DNA of 64,000 bases, taken from assembly GCF_036924515.1 (NCBI RefSeq), contig NZ_JAZHRR010000001.1, forward strand, positions 2,451,001-2,515,000, in the 5' to 3' direction. Shown piece after piece: positions 1 through 7,843 of the stretch. The position numbers and the translations under genes are program-made. The notes below the pieces were generated by a model. The model was not told the origin of the DNA, searched no databases, and worked only from the letters and a program-made list of their open reading frames with translations. Every line of letters begins with the position of its first letter. Position 1 is the stretch's first letter. The stretch is from Bradyrhizobium sp. AZCC 1610 (lineage in GTDB: Bacteria; Pseudomonadota; Alphaproteobacteria; Rhizobiales; Xanthobacteraceae).

Positions 1-6
1 GTCGGC

Positions 7-753
7 GTGAAACCGCTCGGTCCAATCAACGATCTTTGGGAGGCGAGCGTCTGGCGGGATTGGAAGCTTCCGTGGCGCAGCAGGAACGCTGAGACACGAG
101 GCGTTGCGGACATCCTGGGCGGTATCGCTGGAGGTCGCCTGTCTGTTTCGACAAGGACCGATCTCCGAAGAATAAGAACGGCAGTCGCGGCGCTGACAGC
201 AAATTCAGGAGTTATGTGCATCGGAGTGATAGCATGCTCCGACGGAGACGGGTCAACGACCGTTGCCGCGTGTCTGGCGAATGACTATGCGAAGAGTGGC
301 GCTCGAACGCTACTTGTCGATGGGTGCGCGGATAGCCGGACGTTGAGCCAGGAACTTGCCGGAACGGCGGTTGAAGCGCAATCGAACGGGCAGCCTGAAT
401 CCGACGCCGTGACCGAGCTTGGCGTCTTGACGCTGGCCTTATTGCCGTCCGCTAACAGCTACCTGCAGCAGGGCGAAACCGATCGGCGCCTGATCGAGCG
501 GACGACGGAGGTGCTGAAGGAATCACGACAAAAGTTCGAACGGATCATCGTCGACCTGCCGGCATTGTTCTCATCGGATCAATGGAAGCCGCTCATTCCG
601 TACATTGATCAGGTGATCGTTGTAACGGCCTACGGGAAGACCACGATCGACGAAGCTAAAGACGGTCTGGTCGAGTTGCACCTGGCAGGTGGGAGGGTGC
701 TTGGCGCCGTTCTCAACCGCGTGCCGGCGATTGTCCGGAAGACCTGGTCATGA
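7..753 (+). CDS. CpsD/BY-kinase-like P-loop protein of the polysaccharide locus, Walker A degenerate
   Basis: This 248-residue protein has the fold signature of the cytoplasmic ATPase half of tyrosine autokinases (CpsD, Wzc C-terminus) that control polysaccharide polymerisation. The Walker A position reads GDGSTT (residues 80-85) where the family has GEGKST, so the phosphate-binding lysine is missing. A Walker A'-like LLVDG lies at 102-106 and a Walker B-like IIVDLP near 180-185. There is no tyrosine-rich tail and no membrane segment. The start taken is GTG at 7; the frame is open to the window edge, so the gene may begin further left and have a longer N-terminus. Its stop overlaps the next ATG (ATGA), so it is translationally coupled to the methyltransferase. 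A regulatory, non-catalytic role is an inference. Confidence 0.75.
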   Translation: MKPLGPINDLWEASVWRDWKLPWRSRNAETRGVADILGGIAGGRLSVSTRTDLRRIRTAVAALTANSGVMCIGVIACSDGDGSTTVAACLANDYAKSGARTLLVDGCADSRTLSQELAGTAVEAQSNGQPESDAVTELGVLTLALLPSANSYLQQGETDRRLIERTTEVLKESRQKFERIIVDLPALFSSDQWKPLIPYIDQVIVVTAYGKTTIDEAKDGLVELHLAGGRVLGAVLNRVPAIVRKTWS

Positions 754-1460
754 CGACGGCGGGACATACGGGAGGACGTGCATTGACCAGCAGCACCATT
801 TCGGCACCTTCGGCATCTACCGTGCTTTCGGCCATTCGAAATCGTCCCCGTCTCAAGGCGGCGATGAAGAAATGTCTCACGTCGATCGGCTACGATACGA
901 CGGACTGGGTGCGTGTGGCGATGTATCGCCACGCCTTCGAGTTCATCGAACAGCTTACGCCGGAACAACTGCGCGTGATGGAGATCTCGGCCGGTTCACA
1001 ATGGCGGAGCAGGTTTGCCTTTAAGTCGTTCACGGGGACGAGCTATCCGACATTCGATATCTGCAAGGATGTACTGACCGAGCAGTTCGATCTCGTCATC
1101 GCCGACCAGATCTTCGAGCATTTGAAATGGCCGGCACGAGCGGCGCGCAACGTCTACGCAATGGTGCGACCGGGCGGCTACTTCATCATTGCGACGCCGT
1201 TTCTCGTCCGCTATCACCCGTCGCCGATCGATTGCAACCGTTGGACGGCCGAGGGACTTTCCTACTTCCTGCAAGAGGCCGGATTTCCCGAGACCGGCAT
1301 TCAAACCTTTGCTTGGGGCAACCGGGCGTGCCTCAAGGCGAACCTGTCGGCGTGGCGCAAGCGCGGCTTCTTCGGATCGCTGCGTAATGAGCCCGACTAT
1401 CCCGTCATGGTCTGGGCGTTCGCACAGAAGCCGTTCGAGCCGGTGAGGGCGTCCGAATGA
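750..1460 (+). CDS. class I SAM-dependent methyltransferase
   Basis: A 236-residue protein of the Methyltransf_11 type. Segments matching the usual pattern are LRVMEISAGS (about 74-83, motif I region), FDLVIADQIFEHL (113-125, motif II) and VRPGGYFIIATP (139-150, motif III). The glycine-rich motif I is weak (EISAGS rather than ExGxGxG), a common variation in polysaccharide-locus methyltransferases. It probably methylates a sugar or the terminal unit of the repeat; the acceptor cannot be told from sequence. Start ATG at 750 overlaps the upstream stop; its own stop overlaps the next start, so it lies inside a tightly coupled operon. Confidence 0.85.
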   Translation: MTTAGHTGGRALTSSTISAPSASTVLSAIRNRPRLKAAMKKCLTSIGYDTTDWVRVAMYRHAFEFIEQLTPEQLRVMEISAGSQWRSRFAFKSFTGTSYPTFDICKDVLTEQFDLVIADQIFEHLKWPARAARNVYAMVRPGGYFIIATPFLVRYHPSPIDCNRWTAEGLSYFLQEAGFPETGIQTFAWGNRACLKANLSAWRKRGFFGSLRNEPDYPVMVWAFAQKPFEPVRASE

Positions 1461-2383
1461 ACCGTGCTCCCCTCGGGCTGTCTGCAAAGCGAGCGCAAAA
1501 CGCGGCGCTCCGGATTGCGGTAGGTATCGCGACGACGGGGCGTCCGCTCATTCTCCGTCGCGTGCTCGAACGCTTACGCGAGCAGACGCGCGTCCCCGAC
1601 GCGATCGTAGTCTCAGCGCCGTCGATGGCCGATGTCTCGGGGGTCAATACCGATCTGCCGGATCTTCGCTGCATTACGGGCGATCGGGGGTTGACGATAC
1701 AGCGCAATGCGATCCTCAGGGCGGTTTCGGACTTCAACGTGGTCATCTTCCTTGATGACGATTTCGTGCCCTCTCCCCGTTACCTCGAAGTTGTCGAACA
1801 GGTCTTCCAGGACGCACCCGACGTCGTTGTCGGCACGGGCCGCGTCGTCGCCGACGGAATTCTTGGTCCCGGGCTGGACGTCGACGATGCGCTGAATATG
1901 CTCCGTGATGACGGCTCGGCCGCCGCATCGACACGAGAGATTGTGGACGTTTACAACGCATATGGCTGCAACATGGCCATCCGTCTCGACGCCGTGCGGG
2001 CAGGCGGGTTGACGTTTGACGAGACCCTTCCGCTTTATGGCTGGCTGGAAGATGTGGACTTCAGCCGTCGCATGGCAGCGTATGGCCGGATCGTGAAGAT
2101 CAGCGCGGCGCGCGGCGTCCATCTGGGCGCGAAATCCGGCCGTCAGTCGGGCCGCCGCCTCGGCTACTCGCAGGTCGCCAATCCGCTTTATCTGGTTCGC
2201 AAAGGCACGTGTTCGCGCCGCAAGGCGCTGAAGCTCATGAGCCGCAATCTCGCAGCCAATGTCGCGAAGACGTTTCGCCCCGAGCCCTACATCGATCGCG
2301 CCGGTCGGCTGATGGGCAACATTCGGGCTCTGCTCGACCTGATGGGCGGACGCCTGTCGCCGGAACGCGTACTGAATTTATAG
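1457..2383 (+). CDS. glycosyltransferase family 2
   Basis: A 308-residue GT-A fold glycosyltransferase. The N-terminal beta strand VGIATTGRP (22-30) starts the nucleotide-sugar binding domain and a DDD metal-binding triad follows VVIFL at about 100-102. A later GWLEDVDFSRR segment resembles the ED motif holding the catalytic base in GT2 enzymes. It should transfer a sugar from a nucleotide donor to the growing lipid-linked repeat unit at the inner face of the membrane. The ATG at 1457 overlaps the upstream TGA by four bases. Donor and linkage are not predictable here. Confidence 0.88.
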   Translation: MNRAPLGLSAKRAQNAALRIAVGIATTGRPLILRRVLERLREQTRVPDAIVVSAPSMADVSGVNTDLPDLRCITGDRGLTIQRNAILRAVSDFNVVIFLDDDFVPSPRYLEVVEQVFQDAPDVVVGTGRVVADGILGPGLDVDDALNMLRDDGSAAASTREIVDVYNAYGCNMAIRLDAVRAGGLTFDETLPLYGWLEDVDFSRRMAAYGRIVKISAARGVHLGAKSGRQSGRRLGYSQVANPLYLVRKGTCSRRKALKLMSRNLAANVAKTFRPEPYIDRAGRLMGNIRALLDLMGGRLSPERVLNL

Positions 2384-2386
2384 AGT

Positions 2387-3685
2387 GTGTCATCGATGCT
2401 CCGAGTAATTGACAATTGTCATCCGTCATTGGGGGAGCTGCAGGTACGACCTGTGCCGGAGCGGGTCGTTATCATTAACGACTTATCCGATCAGCGTGGT
2501 GGCGCCACCAACGTCGCTTTGCAGTCTGCTGCATTGCTGGATGCTGCGGAAATTCCGGTCACCTACTTCACCGGCGACCGAGGGACACACTCCGACCTTC
2601 GGCTCCGCAACGCGGATGTTGTCGCAGTGGGCGGCGAACATATCCTTCGAATGCCGCGTTCGCGGGCGATGCTCCATGGGCTGTATAATGCCTCGGCGGA
2701 GCGACGGCTCGCCGACTGGATTGCCGCCAACGACACGCTTGGTACAGTTTACCACCTCCATGGCTGGTCAAAAATACTGTCGCCCTCCGTTTTCTATGCA
2801 TTGCGCCCGGTCGCAAGGCGCCTCATCGTCAGTGCCCATGATTTCTTCCTGGTCTGTCCAAACGGCGGGTATTTCGACTTCCGCAAAGAAAGTCCCTGTA
2901 CTCTACGTCCAATGAGCACGTCGTGCGTGCTTTGCTCGTGTGACCGGCGCAACTATGCCCACAAGCTGTGGCGATCGGCACGTCAGGAAATTCGTCGCGC
3001 TGCATTTGATTTTGTATCGATCGGCGCCAAAGTCCTCGCGGTGCACGAAGGCATGTTGCCGCATCTCGAGCGTGGGGGAATTCCACCGACTCGGCTCGCG
3101 ACGCTACGCAACCCCGTCACGCCGTGGCACGCTCGGCGCATCGAAGCCGAACAGAACAAGGTATTTCTGTTTGTCGGAAGACTCGAAGAAGATAAGGGTG
3201 TCGATCTCTTCCTGGCCGCGGCCCGCGATGCGAAGGTGCCGGTGCGCGTGATCGGTGGTGGTCCACTCGAAGACAGGCTCCAAGACATCTATCCAGAGGT
3301 GGAATGCGTCGGATGGAAGAACGCGAGTGAAATCCCTGCGTTTGTCCGCGATGCCCGCGCGCTGGTTATGCCGAGCCGCTACCGTGAGCCGTTTGGCCTG
3401 GTGGCGTTCGAAGCGCTCGCCAGCGGTTTGCCCGTTGTTGTTTCCGGTTTCGCGATGATCGCCGACGAGCTGTCGGAGGTCGGAGCGGGCGTGTCCTGCA
3501 ACCCTTATGATCGCGCTGCGTTCGGCGAGCTCCTGTCGAGTCTGGCATCCAACGACGGCCTCGTCGCCTCGATGAGCGATGTGGCCCATGGTAACGCCGC
3601 GCGCTTCTCGCTGACCCCCGCTGAATGGTCGCGACGGCTCTTGTCGCACTATAGCGATGCCTTGCAGGAGGCAGCAGCGCGATGA
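2387..3685 (+). CDS. glycosyltransferase family 4
   Basis: A 432-residue GT-B fold retaining glycosyltransferase. The C-terminal donor domain begins near VFLFVGRLEEDKGVD (about 257-271) and carries the EX7E motif in REPFGLVAFE (about 333-342). The acceptor half has a cysteine-rich stretch (CTLRP..SCVLCSCDRR, about 168-185) that also occurs in other GT4 members of exopolysaccharide clusters. GTG at 2387 is used; ATG at 2396 in frame is equally possible, and neither has a clear Shine-Dalgarno. Only three bases separate it from the GT2 gene, and its stop overlaps the acyltransferase start. Confidence 0.87.
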   Translation: MSSMLRVIDNCHPSLGELQVRPVPERVVIINDLSDQRGGATNVALQSAALLDAAEIPVTYFTGDRGTHSDLRLRNADVVAVGGEHILRMPRSRAMLHGLYNASAERRLADWIAANDTLGTVYHLHGWSKILSPSVFYALRPVARRLIVSAHDFFLVCPNGGYFDFRKESPCTLRPMSTSCVLCSCDRRNYAHKLWRSARQEIRRAAFDFVSIGAKVLAVHEGMLPHLERGGIPPTRLATLRNPVTPWHARRIEAEQNKVFLFVGRLEEDKGVDLFLAAARDAKVPVRVIGGGPLEDRLQDIYPEVECVGWKNASEIPAFVRDARALVMPSRYREPFGLVAFEALASGLPVVVSGFAMIADELSEVGAGVSCNPYDRAAFGELLSSLASNDGLVASMSDVAHGNAARFSLTPAEWSRRLLSHYSDALQEAAAR

Positions 3686-4929
3686 AAAAGCTTTCCGCGA
3701 TCCAAGTATTGCGTGCAATTGCAGCACAGGTTGTCGTGTTAGACCATGCGATCCTGCGGCAGGCGGAATGGGCGCCGACCGATCAGTCGACGAAAGACAT
3801 TGCGAATCACATGGGCGCCCTGGGCGTCTGGATCTTCTTCATCATCAGCGGCTTCATCATGTCGTACACGAACTACGACAACTTTGGTGTGTCCGGTGCT
3901 CCCGGGCGGTTCATGGCCAGTCGCACAATCCGGATCGTTCCGATCTATTGGCTGGCGACTGCGGTTGAAGTTGCGCTGCGCCTTCGTCACGGATCCAGTC
4001 TTGACGCCCACAGGCTGATTTGCTCGCTGTTCTTCATTCCCGTCGCGGTCGAGCCGGGCGCCACGGCGGCAATGCGGCCGACCCTCGGTGTCGGCTGGAC
4101 GTTGAACTACGAGATGATGTTCTACGCATGCTTTGCCTCGGTGCTCTTCCTGCCGCGCAAGAAGGGACTGGCTGTGCTGCTTCTTGCGATGGCTGGCGTT
4201 GTTTTGGCGGGAACGTTCTTCAAGCCGATCGCCGATACGCGCGAGCCTACCAGCCTGATTACGTTCTATTCTGCTCCTATCCTTTTACTGTTCGGCGTCG
4301 GCGTCTTGATCGGAGCGGTCGCTCGCTTCTTCGAAGGCATGCGTGCCAATGGCAGCAGCGCGGTCCTGTTGAGCCTCCTGGCCGCGATGCTGGTTGTTGA
4401 TATCTCGTTATTTGCAACGTTCGTTGGGATCCATCCGCCCTCAATCGAGTGGCTGGTTACATTCTGGATCATCAGTGCAGTCTGCGTGGTTCTTTGTGCG
4501 ATGGTGCGAATCGACGACACCGGATGGTTTATTCAAAAGCTCGTGCGGTTGGGGGACGCGTCGTACAGCCTCTATCTTTTCCATTTCTTCGCGATTGTCG
4601 CCGTCGAGAAGCTGTGGTGGTGGTCCTTTGGCAGAGATGGGTCCTGGATCTTCGTTTCCGTTTCCGCCGCCGCTGCGATTCTGGCATCGGCTGCGATTCA
4701 TCGGTTCGTGGAACAGCCTGTCTGCAATCGCTTGCGGCAACTGATTGCGTTGGTCAGAACGCGTCGGTCACTGCGACGCGGCGGTTTCCCAGACCCGACG
4801 CGGAGAGAGGCCGTCGAGACGACAGCCGGCGCCTTAAAAGGCGCCGGACCGCAGTTCGAGCCGTCGCATCTGACGGCGTCTCGCCGCACGAACGTCCCCC
4901 AGAACATCGCAGCCAGAAGGATCCGCTAG
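3682..4929 (+). CDS. acyltransferase family 3 membrane protein (OafA/ExoZ-like)
   Basis: A 415-residue multispanning membrane protein of the acyltransferase-3 family, which O-acetylates or succinylates surface sugars. The diagnostic R-x10-H pair is present at the N-terminus (Arg11, His22 in LRAIAAQVVVLDH), followed by about ten hydrophobic helices ending near residue 350. The last 60 residues are hydrophilic and Arg-rich and look like a non-family extension; the DNA under them contains a perfect 22-base palindrome (separate entry). ATG at 3682 overlaps the upstream TGA. Confidence 0.88.
   Translation: MKKLSAIQVLRAIAAQVVVLDHAILRQAEWAPTDQSTKDIANHMGALGVWIFFIISGFIMSYTNYDNFGVSGAPGRFMASRTIRIVPIYWLATAVEVALRLRHGSSLDAHRLICSLFFIPVAVEPGATAAMRPTLGVGWTLNYEMMFYACFASVLFLPRKKGLAVLLLAMAGVVLAGTFFKPIADTREPTSLITFYSAPILLLFGVGVLIGAVARFFEGMRANGSSAVLLSLLAAMLVVDISLFATFVGIHPPSIEWLVTFWIISAVCVVLCAMVRIDDTGWFIQKLVRLGDASYSLYLFHFFAIVAVEKLWWWSFGRDGSWIFVSVSAAAAILASAAIHRFVEQPVCNRLRQLIALVRTRRSLRRGGFPDPTRREAVETTAGALKGAGPQFEPSHLTASRRTNVPQNIAARRIR
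4826..4847. repeat. perfect 22-base palindrome inside the acyltransferase tail
   Basis: Arms CCGGCGCCTT (4826-4835) and AAGGCGCCGG (4838-4847) are exactly complementary around a two-base AA centre. It would form a strong RNA hairpin about 85 bases before the FkbM start. No T-run follows, so it is not a standard intrinsic terminator; it may be an RNA processing or stability element, or chance within GC-rich coding sequence. Confidence 0.6.
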
Positions 4930-4931
4930 CC

Positions 4932-5825
4932 ATGCAGCACGCAACCTGGAATGCCATCGAAGCCTATCCCGCCGCGATGAGCGTCTATCGTGCTTACCGA
5001 AGGCTTCTTCCGCCATCGGTACGCACGTTGGTGCGCTGGCTTGCGATGCCGCGCTGGAATGTTGCCGCGGCACTGGTTCGGCATCGTGCGGCGAACACAG
5101 TTCTCTCCGGCCCGTTCAGGGGAATGCATCTGAGCCTTACGCCGGTCTCGAGCAGGAATTTGCTTGGCTATCTTCTCGGTACGCAGGAAATCGAGCTGCA
5201 TGACGTCGTGCGCCGCGTGATTGCACGCGGCTATCCGGGCATCATCAATGTCGGCGCAGCCGACGGGTACTACGCGATCGGCTTGCTGCGACAAATGACG
5301 CGAACGAAGGTGATCGCCTTCGAAGGGGCGCACGAACATCACGCCGGCTTGGCCCAGGCGGCGGAGCTGAATGGCGTGACCTCGCGGTTCGAACTCAGGG
5401 GTTTTTGCCGTCCGGAAGATCTCAGCAGCGAACTCGCCGAACTCGACAGTCCGGCGCTGGTTCTTGCCGATATCGAGGGCGGGGAGGTGGACATGCTCGA
5501 CCCCGTCAAGGTGGCGGGTCTGTCGGACGTCGACATCCTCGTGGAAACGCATGACGCGTTCGTGCCGAACTGCACTGCAAAGCTGATGGCGCGCTTCACG
5601 AGAACGCACGTCATCGAGCAGATCGTGGCGCGGCCGCGTTCGCTTGCGGATTTCCCATCGGCAATCATCCCGGAGCTTTCGAGGTTCATGCCCCACACTG
5701 CCGTCGAGTTGATGAACGAGCGGCGAACTGGAACCCAGAAATGGCTTTATCTCACGGCCAAGCGGCAACCGGATGTCAAGGCCGCCAAAGTGGCAACAAT
5801 GGCATCGAACCGGGGCAACTCGTGA
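4932..5825 (+). CDS. FkbM family methyltransferase
   Basis: A 297-residue SAM-dependent O-methyltransferase of the FkbM family. The SAM-binding motif reads IINVGAADGYYAIG (about 104-117) and an acidic VLADIEGGE segment follows near 178, both typical of FkbM proteins in polysaccharide clusters. The open frame extends upstream into the acyltransferase gene, but ATG at 4932 is chosen because it lies just after the acyltransferase stop, has AAGGA at 4917-4921, and starts with family-like sequence. It probably methylates a hydroxyl of a sugar. Confidence 0.85.
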   Translation: MQHATWNAIEAYPAAMSVYRAYRRLLPPSVRTLVRWLAMPRWNVAAALVRHRAANTVLSGPFRGMHLSLTPVSSRNLLGYLLGTQEIELHDVVRRVIARGYPGIINVGAADGYYAIGLLRQMTRTKVIAFEGAHEHHAGLAQAAELNGVTSRFELRGFCRPEDLSSELAELDSPALVLADIEGGEVDMLDPVKVAGLSDVDILVETHDAFVPNCTAKLMARFTRTHVIEQIVARPRSLADFPSAIIPELSRFMPHTAVELMNERRTGTQKWLYLTAKRQPDVKAAKVATMASNRGNS

Positions 5826-6886
5826 ACATTCTGCTTGCCAGCGGCACGTCATACCTTCCCTACGTCGTAGGTGGCCTGGAAATCAATACGCATGAGCTTG
5901 CGCTCGAACTGAACCGACGTGGGGTCAGAACATCGGTGTTGTCACGATTACCGTTGCGGCGGGTGGACGGCGCATTGCGCGCCGCCGTCAATTTCCTCCG
6001 CGGCACTGACATTTCAGTGGACCGGCAGCTTGGCTACGATGTCTACCTGTCGCGCAGTCCTTGGGACAAACTCGACGGACTGCCGCAGCCTCGTCTTGTC
6101 GTCGTGCAGAATGGCAACATGATCGAGATTGCCAAGGCTTTCATTCGTCGCGGCGTGCCACCGATTGCCTACCTGCACGGGCTTGAATTCGACATCGGCC
6201 GCAGACGCTGGACCGGATCGACCGCCGGTTTGCCGTTTCGCGCCTATATTGCCAACTCCGAATTCACTGCCGCACGGTTTCGCCAACGGTTCGGCATTGA
6301 GGCTTGCGTCATTCCGCCGGTGTTTCGAGCCGAGCGTTATTGCATGGCGGGTGATCGCCGCTTTGTCACTTTCATCAATCCGGTTACCGAGAAGGGCGTC
6401 GAGGTCGCCCTCGCAATTGCCGAACAATGTCCGGAAATTCCATTTCGCTTCGTAAAAGGGTGGCCGCTGGGAATCCGGCAGGCCGCGAAACTGAACTCGC
6501 GCCTTCGCAGGCTGTGCAACGTCGAATTGGTCCAGCGCAGCAACGACATGTCTCCGATCTACGCCTCCACGCGCGTTCTGCTAGCGCCAAGTCAATGGGA
6601 GGCGGAGACCTGGGGCCGCGTCGTTTCAGAAGCGCAGTTCAGCGGCATCCCAGTCCTGGCAAGCGATCGGGGTGCATTGCCTGAAACGGTCGGCGCTGGT
6701 GGTGCCATCATCAGGTACAATGCGCCCGCCGAACGCTGGGCCGCTGAGCTGAAGCGGATGTGGACCGACGATGCATATTACCAGCGGCTGCAACAGGCGG
6801 CGCTGGCGCATTCGCGCCGTGCTGCGCTCGATTTCAATCGGCAGATCGACACGTTTCTGTCCGTCGCAGCGAGGATAGCTGCATGA
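5822..6886 (+). CDS. glycosyltransferase family 4
   Basis: A 354-residue GT-B glycosyltransferase. The N-terminus (NILLASGTSYLPYVVGGLE) has the glycine-rich acceptor-side loop of GT4 enzymes and the donor domain carries an EX7E motif in EAETWGRVVSE (about 259-269). GTG at 5822 overlaps the FkbM TGA by four bases (GTGA); the longer open frame upstream has no family sequence. It is the last gene of the coupled operon and ends five bases from the convergent glycanase gene. Confidence 0.86.
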   Translation: MNILLASGTSYLPYVVGGLEINTHELALELNRRGVRTSVLSRLPLRRVDGALRAAVNFLRGTDISVDRQLGYDVYLSRSPWDKLDGLPQPRLVVVQNGNMIEIAKAFIRRGVPPIAYLHGLEFDIGRRRWTGSTAGLPFRAYIANSEFTAARFRQRFGIEACVIPPVFRAERYCMAGDRRFVTFINPVTEKGVEVALAIAEQCPEIPFRFVKGWPLGIRQAAKLNSRLRRLCNVELVQRSNDMSPIYASTRVLLAPSQWEAETWGRVVSEAQFSGIPVLASDRGALPETVGAGGAIIRYNAPAERWAAELKRMWTDDAYYQRLQQAALAHSRRAALDFNRQIDTFLSVAARIAA

Positions 6887-6891
6887 CCGCG

Positions 6892-7680
6892 TTAACGCTT
6901 CTGCCAGACGCGAACATAGTCAACGTACATGTAGGACGGATTCGGCGCCTCCTCGATCGGCCATCCCGCACCAAGCCCCAGGTCGATCAGCATGTACATC
7001 GGTTGACGGTGCTCAGCAGGTGTCGGCACGCTCGCGACCTCGCGCCGATCGAAATAGAAGCGCGTCCATTCGCTGTCGGTCTTGACGCCGTAGGTGTGGA
7101 AGCCTTCGTAGAGCGAGTTGACCGGTACATTGACGCGCTGATGGATCGTGCGGGATTTCTTGGGTTCCTTGCGATCAAACACATGGATCGAAGCGGTGTA
7201 TCGCGCCGGCATGTGCCCGTAGTGCTCGACCACGTCGACCTCGGACGTGTGAGTCGAACGATCGAGTCCGATCAGCCAGAACGCCGGCCAGAGACCATTG
7301 CCCGCTGGAAATTTGGCGCGCATCTCGAAGTATCCGAACTGCTGGGCGAAGCCTACACCCGACCGGTCGACAGATGCCAGAAGCCCGCTGCGCCATTTCT
7401 CATCCGCGCCCTTCGCGGCTTCGATGCGAAGGTGGCCGTCCCGAGTAGTGAATGGAAAACCCGGCTTCGGATCGACGAAAACCGCGCTGCCAAAGTCTCC
7501 GTTCCACGGCGTGTGGGCGATCCAGCGCGTTCCCGGTCCCCACGCAGATACGGCGAGCGAGTCGAAATCCTCGGTGAATGTTTGCGTGAAATCCGAAAGG
7601 TTGAGTTCGTCGCCGGTCTCCGCGCGTACGAAAGTCGGCAATCCAATCAGAAGGAGAAGCAGGAAAAATCGCATGTGCAT
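6892..7680 (-). CDS. secreted glycoside hydrolase family 16 (ExoK-like endo-beta-glycanase)
   Basis: A 262-residue beta-jellyroll glycosidase with a signal peptide (first about 20 residues, ending FVRA before ETG). The GH16 catalytic motif ExDxxE is present as EVDVVE (Glu147, Asp149, Glu152), giving nucleophile, helper and acid/base. Family members such as ExoK cleave beta-1,3/1,4 linkages in nascent exopolysaccharide to set its length. It lies antisense inside the polysaccharide cluster, converging on the GT4 operon and diverging from the flippase gene, so it has its own promoter. Substrate assignment to the local polymer is inferred from position. Confidence 0.9.
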   Translation of the reverse strand: MHMRFFLLLLLIGLPTFVRAETGDELNLSDFTQTFTEDFDSLAVSAWGPGTRWIAHTPWNGDFGSAVFVDPKPGFPFTTRDGHLRIEAAKGADEKWRSGLLASVDRSGVGFAQQFGYFEMRAKFPAGNGLWPAFWLIGLDRSTHTSEVDVVEHYGHMPARYTASIHVFDRKEPKKSRTIHQRVNVPVNSLYEGFHTYGVKTDSEWTRFYFDRREVASVPTPAEHRQPMYMLIDLGLGAGWPIEEAPNPSYMYVDYVRVWQKR

Positions 7681-7733
7681 GTCACCGGCTCACGCTGTTG
7701 CGAGGGAAGCCACGGATTCGAACGAACTATAAC

Positions 7734-7747
7734 TCCACATGTGTGGA
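7734..7747. promoter_or_regulatory. candidate operator dyad between glycanase and flippase genes
   Basis: TCCACA-TG-TGTGGA is a perfect six-base inverted repeat with a two-base spacer, lying in the 163-base divergent region between the GH16 gene and the flippase gene. Placement suits a shared regulator of both genes. No named regulator can be assigned, and a dyad this short could be chance. Confidence 0.3.
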
Positions 7748-7843
7748 ATGTCATTCATCGGATCGGTTGGAAGCTCGAGAGGCGTCTCGCTCGACAAGCA
7801 GACAACAAGCGGCATGCAAGATCGAAGCTGAGCGGTGCTCCCG

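Noticed and set aside
4449..4931. N-terminal extension of the FkbM methyltransferase
   Set aside because: The extra 161 codons lie within the acyltransferase gene in another frame; ATG at 4932 gives a normal-size FkbM protein.
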